Shown here piece by piece: positions 22,225-29,490 of a DNA stretch of 36,792 nt. The first letter of the stretch is position 1. Each line of letters starts with the position of its first letter. The stretch lies in NCBI RefSeq assembly GCF_000423585.1, contig NZ_KE384058.1:1-36792 (forward strand). The letters run 5' to 3'. Source of the DNA: Salinimicrobium xinjiangense DSM 19287. Its GTDB lineage: Bacteria; Bacteroidota; Bacteroidia; Flavobacteriales; Flavobacteriaceae. The translations under genes were made by a program, and so were the position numbers. The notes below the pieces were generated by a model, which saw only the letters and a program-made list of their open reading frames with translations, made no database searches and had not been told where the DNA came from.

Positions 22225-23904
22225 TTAAAAGAATGCGGCCATGGATCGTAAAAATCCGACCTGAATAAAGACTGTTCCTTCATTGGAAAAATCGCTGTGA
22301 AATTTTCCTCCCCGCAATCCCGTATGCGGATATTTTGGAAAAACACGCGCATAAAGCACTCCGTGATGATCATGTCTCCATTCGAACATATAGCCGAAAT
22401 AAGTGGAAAAATCCGGAAAAGCATATGCTTCCTGTTCCTGTGGAATTCTCTGAATGCTTTGGCCTTCCTCGATGTTAGTGATCTTTTCCTCAATTACCCC
22501 CAGGTAAATATGGTTTCTTGCCGGTGCCGTCCGGCTCCCATACCAGCTGATCTTTAGACCCGCTTTGGCACTATTATAATTATAATTACTTTCTCCGGAA
22601 CCATATTCCTGGGAATCCAAAAGGTCTGATGCAGTGTAATTTCTTCCTCCTGTGGTGTATTCGGCAAATAGCTTCAGGTTTTTTAACCCTCCATAGACAC
22701 GGCCTCCTGCGTGGTAGTTGAGCTGGGTAGCATCAAAAATTGGGGAGATACCCGGTGAGGCACCAACAAAACCATAACCTCCAAGGTAATTGGTCTCGTA
22801 GCCGAACTGCATATCTACATTAAAATCAAAAAGTATTTTTGTTGATCCTTTAGTAGTTTCAATATAGTCATAGTCATAAGTCTCGTATTCGCTGGCAAAG
22901 TACATGGGATGAATGGTGAGACCAAAACCAAGATCCATATTAAAAAAGAAATTACTTCCTTCATAAAGCGAATTGGGATTGGTAAACCCGTATTTACTAT
23001 AAACAAATCCGCCAAGCAAATACATCAGTGTACCTGTGGCTGCTGCAGAACTATAGGCCAGTTGTTGATTCTGGTTATTTTGAGATTGCTTTCTGGCCTG
23101 GTAGCGCTGCATTTTTTCCCATTTCTCCGTTTCCGGACTTTTCCCTGAAGTATAACGGGAAGAAGTGGAGCTCTCCTTATAATCATCATCGTTAGTTTCA
23201 GATTCGTTACCTGTTTCTGAGGTTCCTTCTGAATAGGAATCACTTTCTGAACCAGAACTGTCACCCGATGAGGAGGAGGAGGAGGACGAGTTGGAATCTT
23301 CTTCTTCTTCATCATCATCATCACCGGAGCCGAAGCTGTTGCCGGAAGTAAGGACCAGGGTCCTTCTGGGCTCCATCTCCCGCACAAATTCAATTTTACT
23401 TTTGAGGCCTTCAAGATCTTTTTTGATGAAAGTTATATCTCGGGATTCTGTTATTTCTGAAGAACTCAGCTGAGAGCGAAGAGCTAAGATTTTCTCTTCT
23501 ACCTCAAGCCTTTGGTTTGCGACACTTATCGCTTGCTCAAAGGCTGCAATGGAATTTGCCTGGTCGCTGTCAAAATTGTCATTGCCTTCTTTTGTAAGCT
23601 TAAGTTCGTATTCACGCCCGGTACTCTCATGCGCCCGTTGCCGGTCTCTAAGGCTCGAGCTTTCACTATACAAAGCGTCTATTCGATCTTCAATTTCTTT
23701 TCTTTTTGCTTCATATGCCTCTACAGCTTTTGAATGCCGACATTCGCATTCATTGTAATAATCATCAAGATCATCATGGCACCAGGAGCGCAGATCATCG
23801 GGTGCGGCAGCAGTTTCGCAATTGTACTTTGGATATTCTAAGGTTTGTGAAATAGCTGAAAAAGAGAAAGTAATAAATAAAAGACTGGTGTAAAAAAATT
23901 TCAT
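22225..23904 (-). CDS. Outer-membrane protein: Cys-rich head, coiled coil, poly-Ser/Asp linker, beta-barrel-like end
   Basis: 559 residues with signal peptide MKFFYTSLLFITFSFSAISQ. Residues 29-55 carry four cysteines (C29, C42, C53, C55). About 56-175 is a charged coiled coil (AYEAKRKEIEDRIDALYSE). 193-260 is an extreme low-complexity linker: a DDDDEEEEED run, a run of nine Ser, then Gly/Ser/Glu/Asp. About 282-302 is hydrophobic, and 300-559 is Tyr/Gly-rich with alternating strands, ending FIQVGFLRSMAAFF with a terminal Phe as in BAM-assembled barrels. The poly-Ser and poly-Glu/Asp runs are encoded by trinucleotide repeats (23270-23325), which can change length in frame. No known family. Monocistronic. 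Confidence 0.85.
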   Translation of the reverse strand: MKFFYTSLLFITFSFSAISQTLEYPKYNCETAAAPDDLRSWCHDDLDDYYNECECRHSKAVEAYEAKRKEIEDRIDALYSESSSLRDRQRAHESTGREYELKLTKEGNDNFDSDQANSIAAFEQAISVANQRLEVEEKILALRSQLSSSEITESRDITFIKKDLEGLKSKIEFVREMEPRRTLVLTSGNSFGSGDDDDEEEEDSNSSSSSSSSGDSSGSESDSYSEGTSETGNESETNDDDYKESSTSSRYTSGKSPETEKWEKMQRYQARKQSQNNQNQQLAYSSAAATGTLMYLLGGFVYSKYGFTNPNSLYEGSNFFFNMDLGFGLTIHPMYFASEYETYDYDYIETTKGSTKILFDFNVDMQFGYETNYLGGYGFVGASPGISPIFDATQLNYHAGGRVYGGLKNLKLFAEYTTGGRNYTASDLLDSQEYGSGESNYNYNSAKAGLKISWYGSRTAPARNHIYLGVIEEKITNIEEGQSIQRIPQEQEAYAFPDFSTYFGYMFEWRHDHHGVLYARVFPKYPHTGLRGGKFHSDFSNEGTVFIQVGFLRSMAAFF

Positions 23905-24071
23905 AAAAGATAAAATTTGGATTTGAAAAGATAGATTTAGAGGACAAAACTATCCGATATAAAAAATGAATGCAATACCTAATAGTGGGTATTTTAACTT
24001 CTTTTTAAGAATTAGAAGTTCACCAGGAGTCATTTATAAGTGATCAGTGATCAGTGATCGGTGTCCAGTGT
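23905..24071. other. Upstream spacer of the 22225 gene, ending in AGTGATC tract
   Basis: AT-rich, possibly holding the promoter for the 22225 gene, but no clear TAnnTTTG was fixed. 24040-24070 contains GTGATCAGTGATCAGTG heptamer units. Confidence 0.4.
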
Positions 24072-24339
24072 GAAATTAGATTTACAAAGTTAGAAGTACG
24101 AACGGAACAAAATTCAAAGCATTTACCCGCTGTTGCCTCAGACGAAGGAGGCCAAATTCCAATAATACATAGCTTTCTTCGTGCTCTTTATTTATTGGCT
24201 TAGTGCGCTTTGTGTGAAACCTTTTATGAGAGGTTAGAAATTAATATATAAACAAAACCGACAACTGAGAACTGAGAACTCAGAACTGAGCACTGAGAAC
24301 TGAAAATTGAAAACAACCCAACCCGGAACAGGTAACCGG
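24072..24339 (+). repeat. 268 bp direct repeat, left copy
   Basis: It begins GAAATTAGATTTACAAAG and ends at CCCGGAACAGGTAACCGG. It is nearly identical, base for base, to 25707-25974, with fewer than about ten substitutions and no length change seen. It includes the GTGTGAAACC...ATGAGAGG block and the GAGAACTCAGAACTGAGCAC 10 bp words. Confidence 0.9.
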
Positions 24340-24352
24340 CAACAGGTAATTT

Positions 24353-25114
24353 CTAAATCCGTATTCCTATTCCCACATTGAGATTGGAGGTGTACTCCTC
24401 GCTGTTTAGCGGAGTCTTACTGTCAAAGTAGTAATTGTAAAGTGTAAAAACACTCAGCCAGTTGGACAGGGGAACATCGAGGCGGAATTGCTCCAGGATC
24501 CTGTAGTCTTCAAAATGTCTGTAAAGCGGCTGATAATAGACGGTATTAGTAACAGAGAATTTCTTTGATCCTGTGGTATAGGACAATGTGAAATAGGTGC
24601 TGTTACGGTGGTTGTAATTCGTGGTTCCGGCACGGTCACTGTACTCAACTTCATACATATAACTGTTGCCGGCATAACCGCTGAACCTTTCCTTATCTAC
24701 CCATTTCACCCGCAATCCCGCGCCGACAAGGTTCCGCTGTTCCACAATAAGAAGCTGGTTATACTGCCCCTGAATAAAGCTTTCGAATCTCAATAGCTGA
24801 CTGAACTTAAAATTGAACCGGCCATGAAGGAACCAGGCATTTTGCAGGTTTCCGCTTTCAGAATCTATCAGCTTATAATTTCCCAGTACAAAATAGATCT
24901 TCCGGAGATCCTTTGATTTCAGCTGAGTCGTCAAAGCGGCGTCCACCTGATTCACCTGACTCCCGTCATTATTCGTGTGATTAAAGGAAAAATCGGCATT
25001 CAGTGTGAATCTAACGGAATCTGTCTGCATGCGCCTCGACTCAATATTCACCAGCTGCGCAGAGAGGAGACCGGGAAGTAAAAGTGCGGTACTTAAAAGA
25101 AGAATTCTGATCAT
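24353..25114 (-). CDS. DUF481-type outer-membrane protein
   Basis: 253 residues with signal peptide MIRILLLSTALLLPGLLSAQ. The mature part resembles DUF481 (the family of the salt-induced outer-membrane protein YdiY): repeated strands with the order RFTLNADFSFNHTNNDGSQ, YFVLGNYKLIDSESGNLQNAWFLHGRFN, LLRFESFIQGQYNQLLIVEQRNLVGAGLRVKW, and a late NYYFDSKTP loop. It ends in LNVGIGIRI, not in Phe. A small beta-barrel is likely; its transported substrate is unknown. The gene lies between two 268 bp direct repeats, so it could be lost or duplicated as a unit. Confidence 0.88.
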   Translation of the reverse strand: MIRILLLSTALLLPGLLSAQLVNIESRRMQTDSVRFTLNADFSFNHTNNDGSQVNQVDAALTTQLKSKDLRKIYFVLGNYKLIDSESGNLQNAWFLHGRFNFKFSQLLRFESFIQGQYNQLLIVEQRNLVGAGLRVKWVDKERFSGYAGNSYMYEVEYSDRAGTTNYNHRNSTYFTLSYTTGSKKFSVTNTVYYQPLYRHFEDYRILEQFRLDVPLSNWLSVFTLYNYYFDSKTPLNSEEYTSNLNVGIGIRI

Positions 25115-25138
25115 ATTTTACAAAAGTAAAATTTTTAA

Positions 25139-25468
25139 GTGATCAATGATCAGTATTCAGTATTCAGTATTCAGTGGTCAGTGGTCAGGAAATTAGATTT
25201 ACGAGGTTAGAAGTACGAATGGAACTAAATTCGAAACATTTACCCGCCGTTGTTTAAAGCGAAGGAGGGCCAAATTCCAAGCACCAAATTCCAAGCATTT
25301 ACCCACCGTAGCTTAAAGCGAAGGAGGGCCAAATCCGAAGCACCAAATCTTAGATTCCAATTTCAAAGTTTACAAATTCCTATTCCGACGTAAAAAGCAC
25401 AAATCAGAATCCAGATTTTCAGGTTAAGACAAAACTGTTATTCTTTATTCCCTAAACCTTAAACCTTT
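25139..25468. repeat. Spacer: heptamer tract plus two degenerate repeat units
   Basis: 25139-25187 is a run of 7 bp units (GTGATCA, AGTATTC, AGTGGTC). Then comes TTAGATTTACGAGG and GAAGTACGAATGG, followed by two successive copies of a CATTTACCCGCCGTTG/CATTTACCCACCGTAG ... GCGAAGGAGGGCCAAA unit (about 25238-25275 and 25296-25333). No gene. Confidence 0.75.
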
Positions 25469-25706
25469 GAAACATACGAGGGGCGAAATATAGGTAGCCC
25501 GGGGTGCAGCCCCGGGATTAAAAAAACACCCCCTCCAAAAAGAGCCCCCGGAGGGGCGACACATATCCATCAGATAATTTGTTTAATCATATGGTAGTGC
25601 GGAGCAGGCAGTTTTATTAATGATAAAGGTACATTGTATAATGTATAACGGGATCTGCGGAATCAGAGGGAAAAGAAGTGATCAGTGTTGAGTGATCAGT
25701 GATCAG
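25469..25706 (+). repeat. Composite REP-like repeat, copy E
   Basis: GAAACATACGAGGGGCGAAA start as in copy A, a perfect CCCGGGG/CCCCGGG hairpin, a CACCCCCTCC spacer, GCCCCCGGAGGGGC, the tail TTTAATCATATGGTAG, an inserted ~75 bp with ACATTGTATAATGTATAAC, then GTGATCAG units. It runs directly into the right 268 bp repeat, which begins with the TTAGATTTACGAGG module, so module order is the same as in copies B-D. Confidence 0.85.
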
Positions 25707-25974
25707 GAAATTAGATTTACGAGGTTAGAAGTACGAATGGAACAAAATTCAAAGCATTTACCCGCTGTTGCCTCAGACGAAGGAGGCCAAATTCCAATAA
25801 TACAAAGCTTTCTTCGTGCTCTTTATTTATTGGCTTAGTGCGCTTTGTGTGAAACCTTTTATGAGAGGTTAGAAATTCATATATAAACAAAACCGACAAC
25901 TGAGAACTGAGAACTCAGAACTGAGCACTGAGAACTGAAAATTGAAAACAACCCAACCCGGAACAGGCAACCGG
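25707..25974 (+). repeat. 268 bp direct repeat, right copy
   Basis: Same length and near-identical to 24072-24339. The distance between copies is 1635 bp and the enclosed segment holds the DUF481 gene and repeat copy E. Confidence 0.9.
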
Positions 25975-26024
25975 ATGAACTTCCTAACTAATTTAAAAAC
26001 AATGGTTAAAGCCTATTAAAGCTC

Positions 26025-26055
26025 TTTGCTAAAAGGATTTTGATTCGTAGCTTAA
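26025..26055 (+). promoter_or_regulatory. Candidate promoter for the MBL-fold gene
   Basis: TTTG (26025-26028), 19 nt, then TAGCTTAA (26048-26055), which keeps TA and TT of the TAnnTTTG -7 element. The ATG follows 19 nt later. Confidence 0.35.
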
Positions 26056-26074
26056 AGCAAATAAAAAAAACGCC

Positions 26075-26788
26075 ATGATAGAATTTAATACAGAAGGCAT
26101 AGCGCCTACCGCAGCTTCCATTAGAGATCTTCACACCGGAAAATTCAGGGAGGTACTTCCCGGCATCCTGATGATAAAGGGTGCTAAGAACCCCCGGGGA
26201 TTTGACCAGGGATATGGAATATTAAAGGGTAAGGACCTGGTCCTGATCGATATAGTGGAAGAAGCCTATAAAGAAGCCGTAGAGTACCTGTTGCACAATG
26301 GGTTCAACATCAAAGCCATCCTTATCACCGGTAAGGGCGTGACCAAAGATGCTTATGCCGACTTTGAAAGCCTTTCCAAAGATGCCGGGGACGCAGATAT
26401 CTATGTTCACCCCGACATCACACCACAGGATTATGAAACCAAAGCACTTAACCGGAGAGATGAACTGCTGAGCAAATTTGACCTGGAACCCCATGTGGTG
26501 CCGGGTAAGGAGGGGCAGGTGGTACTGTACTGCAGCAAACACAACGGGATTGTCTTTACCGGAGACTCTGCCCTGGGATCTGATTACGGAACCGATGAAC
26601 TCCTTTTCACCCGCGGAAGAGAACAAAAAGGAAAAGAGGCTTTTCCGGTTGAGGAATTCTGGCAGGGTTTTTCAAAAGATTTTGATTATTTCTTCCCACG
26701 ACAGGGAAAGCCGGCCATTGAAGTAGATGTCCGTACCCGCACCAGTCTTCTCGACCGACTTGCGCGCGGAGAAGCCGGGCTGGAATAA
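26075..26788 (+). CDS. Metallo-beta-lactamase-fold protein lacking the HxHxDH metal site
   Basis: 237 residues, cytosolic. The fold signature is clear: an early strand pair with FDQGYGILKGKDLVLIDI (43-60), a helix, AILITGKGVTKDAYADF (81-97), the HPDI strand (112-115), and KHNGIVFTGDSALGS (155-169) with D164 at the usual metal-bridging Asp. In active enzymes the segment after strand ILIT reads THxHxDH. Here it is T85-G-K-G-V-T-K91, so all three histidines and the aspartate are replaced. It is probably a non-hydrolytic binding or regulatory relative, or an enzyme with another mechanism. It has a candidate promoter and a strong terminator, so it is monocistronic. Confidence 0.85.
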   Translation: MIEFNTEGIAPTAASIRDLHTGKFREVLPGILMIKGAKNPRGFDQGYGILKGKDLVLIDIVEEAYKEAVEYLLHNGFNIKAILITGKGVTKDAYADFESLSKDAGDADIYVHPDITPQDYETKALNRRDELLSKFDLEPHVVPGKEGQVVLYCSKHNGIVFTGDSALGSDYGTDELLFTRGREQKGKEAFPVEEFWQGFSKDFDYFFPRQGKPAIEVDVRTRTSLLDRLARGEAGLE

Positions 26789-26813
26789 ACCGGCAGTCAA
26801 TAAAATATGGTAG

Positions 26814-26844
26814 AACCACAGGTCCACAGGTCTGTGGTTTTTTT
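26814..26844 (+). terminator. Rho-independent terminator of the MBL-fold gene
   Basis: Perfect 8 bp stem AACCACAG/CTGTGGTT with a 10 nt loop and a run of seven T, 25 bp after the stop. Confidence 0.88.
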
Positions 26845-27004
26845 ATGTGCATATTTATCTGTTTCAGTTGTCGCCAAAAAATTCCGGCAGGATCAATAAA
26901 GAATTGGGTTTTAATTATGAAGCAGCTGAACCATCTGTTAGATAATTGGGTGTATATTGTACTGAACCTCAATATAATAGGGAAATCAATAAATCCTTTA
27001 TATT

Positions 27005-27550
27005 ATGAAAAATTATCTTTTTCTTTTTATCGCAACTTTCCTGCTCCTGTTCACTTCTTGTGAGACAGAAGCTCTTGAACCCGAAATTCAGCAGGCACAG
27101 CTTGAAGCCGAGCTTCAGGCCCGTCATCACACCACAGCAGTTCAAAGCTTTCGGGCCCACCTTATTGGTGATGAGGAAGTACCGGCAGTGATGACCCACG
27201 CCACTGGACAAACCATTTTTAAATTGAGTAAGGATGGAACTGAATTGTACTATAAGTTAATTGTGGCCAACATTGAAGATGTAAGGGCAGCTCATATTCA
27301 TGTAGGGGAATTTGGAGAGAACGGTGGAGTAGCAGCCTTTCTTTATGGAGGTGGACTCATTGAAGGTAAAACTAATGGTATTTTGGCAGAAGGGATGATT
27401 ACCACAGATGATATCATCGGGGTACTGGCCGGTGGAACCTTGGAAGACCTTCTTGAGCTCATGCGGGCAGGATCAACCTATGTAAATGTACACACGACGC
27501 TATATCCGGGAGGTGAAATAAGGGGACAGATTGCCGCCAATAATTATTAG
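27005..27550 (+). CDS. CHRD-domain lipoprotein
   Basis: 181 residues. The lipoprotein signal MKNYLFLFIATFLLLFTSC has lipobox Cys 19, so it is an exported, lipid-anchored protein. After a Glu/Gln-rich spacer (20-45), a CHRD domain spans about 49-178: FRAHLIGDEEVPAVMTHATGQ, LYYKLIVANIEDVRAAHIHVGEFGENGGVAAFLY, and YVNVHTTLYPGGEIRGQI at the end. CHRD (named after chordin) is a beta-sandwich found in exported bacterial proteins; its ligand is unknown, and the conserved AHIH and NVHT histidines are present. Own terminator downstream. Confidence 0.93.
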   Translation: MKNYLFLFIATFLLLFTSCETEALEPEIQQAQLEAELQARHHTTAVQSFRAHLIGDEEVPAVMTHATGQTIFKLSKDGTELYYKLIVANIEDVRAAHIHVGEFGENGGVAAFLYGGGLIEGKTNGILAEGMITTDDIIGVLAGGTLEDLLELMRAGSTYVNVHTTLYPGGEIRGQIAANNY

Positions 27551-27566
27551 AAAGATTATCAAATAA

Positions 27567-27600
27567 AAAGCAGGTATTGATTTCGGCGGATACCTGCTTT
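27567..27600 (+). terminator. Stem-loop terminator of the CHRD gene
   Basis: Perfect 11 bp stem AAAGCAGGTAT/ATACCTGCTTT with a 12 nt loop, 16 bp after the stop. The T tract is short (TTT, CC, then TGATTTT), so termination efficiency is uncertain. Confidence 0.7.
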
Positions 27601-27790
27601 CCTGATTTTAAAGTGCCGGTAAAATCAACTCATTTTATATGGAGCCGGGATCTGGAATATCCAACCCGAAAATCTGGCAGAATTACGAAGGAAATCGGCA
27701 GAGACTATTCAAAAATGTCAAATTCGGGTTAATTTTTGGTTTGGGTAAATTGAGATCCTTAACTTATTTGGAGATTAAAAAACTTGTGAG

Positions 27791-27991
27791 ATGGCCAGAA
27801 TCGATGTAGAAGAAAAAAGAGGGAACAGCCCAAAAAAGAATAATTCAAAACTTTGGATCATAGCTGTGATCGTTATCATTGCAATTATAGTTGCCTGGAT
27901 CGCATTGTCTGACAGGAACAGGGCAGACGTAGATGTGCCGCCGGAACCTGTGGTGCTAAAAGACAAAACAGGTAACCAGCGCCTGATGTAA
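27791..27991 (+). CDS. Small single-pass membrane protein (66 aa)
   Basis: 66 residues: a charged, Lys-rich N-terminus (MARIDVEEKRGNSPKKNNSK), one strongly hydrophobic helix (LWIIAVIVIIAIIVAWIAL, about 21-39) and a polar tail with DVPPEPVVLKDKTG. It is probably an inner-membrane protein with the N-terminus in the cytoplasm by the positive-inside rule. No family recognised. It does not overlap other genes and composition is protein-like. A half-copy of the CAAAAATG palindrome lies about 75 bp upstream. Confidence 0.65.
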   Translation: MARIDVEEKRGNSPKKNNSKLWIIAVIVIIAIIVAWIALSDRNRADVDVPPEPVVLKDKTGNQRLM

Positions 27992-28189
27992 AATAAGTCA
28001 ATACGGAAGAGCATAACAATCAGATCATTTCGAAGAACTGTCACGTAAGGATGGGTATGATGTTGCCAATGATCAACATTAAACAATACAATAATCTTCA
28101 GGAAGAAGAGTACCGCGGAAACCGCTGGAAATAGGGGAATTTTCCTGATAATTTTGTTACAAAAGTTTTACGGCCTTGATGCAACAGCT

Positions 28190-28197
28190 TATTTTTG
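28190..28197 (+). promoter_or_regulatory. Possible -7 element for the PAP2 gene
   Basis: TATTTTTG fits TAnnTTTG exactly, 68 nt before the ATG, but no TTG lies at the expected distance upstream. Confidence 0.25.
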
Positions 28198-28265
28198 CTC
28201 ATGAGCCCGCTGCTGTCTTTCCGGGAGATGTTATCTCCTCCTGAAACTGAATAGCCTAAAAGTTT

Positions 28266-28904
28266 ATGACGACTATAAAAAATGATTTTCTATCGGAAAC
28301 CTGGAAATTACCCATGATTATTTCTCAGCCGGAAATTTTGTTTCAGCTTCGGCAATTGATCCTTCTGTTCCTTTTCTCTTTCCTGTTCCTTTCTCCTGCA
28401 GATGTCCGCAGTCAGTATTTCAATCCTGAAGACACTTTTATAGAGAATACCGGCGACGCCGGATTCTTTGCTCTTCCCGCATCTGCAGTAGCCACTAGTT
28501 TGCTCCTTAAGGATTACCGGGGGACCTGGCAGTTTTCCAAAAGCTTCGCATTAAATCTTGCAGTCACAGGGGCAGCCAAGGTGCTTATAAATAAACAACG
28601 GCCGCTACAGGGTGGGGATCATGCATTTCCATCCGGTCATACCTCGGTAGCCTTCCAGAGTGCCTCTTTTTATCATCGCCGCTATGGTTTCGTTTACAGC
28701 ATTCCTGCCTATCTAGTGGCGGGATATACCGGCTGGACCCGCATCCACGCCACCCGGCATGACGGCTGGGATGTGCTTGCAGGAGCAGTTGTGGGGATTG
28801 GGAGCACCTGGTTCTTCACCACACCCAGAGAAGGGGAAAAAATGGAACTCAGCTTTAGCAGTTCAGATGAGCATTATATGCTGGGATTCAGGTATGTGTT
28901 TTAA
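28266..28904 (+). CDS. PAP2-family membrane phosphatase
   Basis: 212 residues. All three phosphatidic-acid-phosphatase motifs are present: K105-x6-R112-P113 (KVLINKQRP), PSGH 122-125 with H125, and R159-x5-H165-x3-D169 (TRIHATRHDGWD). The N-terminus has a hydrophobic segment at about 29-44 followed by SQ at 49-50, suggesting a cleaved signal; an ATG at codon 17 (28314) would give a more normal signal length. The membrane part is shorter than in six-helix PAP2 proteins, and it ends in YMLGFRYVF, a terminal Phe with beta-strand pattern. This suggests the outer-membrane or periplasmic class rather than an inner-membrane lipid phosphatase. Monocistronic. Confidence 0.88.
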   Translation: MTTIKNDFLSETWKLPMIISQPEILFQLRQLILLFLFSFLFLSPADVRSQYFNPEDTFIENTGDAGFFALPASAVATSLLLKDYRGTWQFSKSFALNLAVTGAAKVLINKQRPLQGGDHAFPSGHTSVAFQSASFYHRRYGFVYSIPAYLVAGYTGWTRIHATRHDGWDVLAGAVVGIGSTWFFTTPREGEKMELSFSSSDEHYMLGFRYVF

Positions 28905-29490
28905 AGATCAGGAAATTATAAGTTCGATTCTAGAAGTACGAAGTGTAAATTCCAAGCATTTACCCGCCGAAGCATTTAGCGTAGGAGGACAAATTCCAGG
29001 CACCAACTCATTGTTGTCCGGAAAAAGAATCTGGACCGCTCCGCTTCCAGAATCTAGAACCAAGACTTTTTAGTAAGATACTGAAATTCAATGTTGTGAA
29101 AATATGTTTTCATTGGTAGAATATTGGAAATTCAAAGAACTAAATACCACCCCCGCAGACTGATAGATAGATCTCTGATCAGCATTAGCGGACTTTTTCA
29201 GAGTTTCCTTATTTTTTTATCGGACAAACCTTGAACTTTGAACCTTGGACCTTGAACCTTGAATTTTGAATCTTGAATCCTTTTTTTGCCAGAGAGGCAG
29301 ACTTCAGCAGCTAAAGGGCTCCTTCGACAAGGTAAGCAGTTTGATTATTATTAAAAAAAAGTTAAAATTTCTGATCGCTAAATAGGTATTTTTCCTACAT
29401 TTAAAAATTGATTAACCGGAGTCTCCCTAAGCTTCAATTTATTAAGACTATCTGTCTGTCCTGTTATTTTCGATTTACAATCTATTCTCA
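28905..29490. repeat. Long spacer before the MORN/transglutaminase operon
   Basis: 28908-28995 carries degenerate spacer modules in plus orientation right after the PAP2 stop (GATCAGGAAATTA, TAGAAGTACGAAG, CATTTACCCGCCGAAGC, GTAGGAGGACAAATTCC). 29228-29280 is a tract of 8-9 bp units of the TTGAACTTTGAACCTTGGAC type. The last ~150 bp before the operon are unique and AT-rich; TATTTTCG (about 29465-29472) is one base off a -7 element. Confidence 0.6.

Noticed and set aside
22815-23473. Long frames antisense or out of frame to the 22225 gene
   Set aside because: They arise from its low-complexity Ser/Asp/Glu coding region and lack start signals or recognisable domains.
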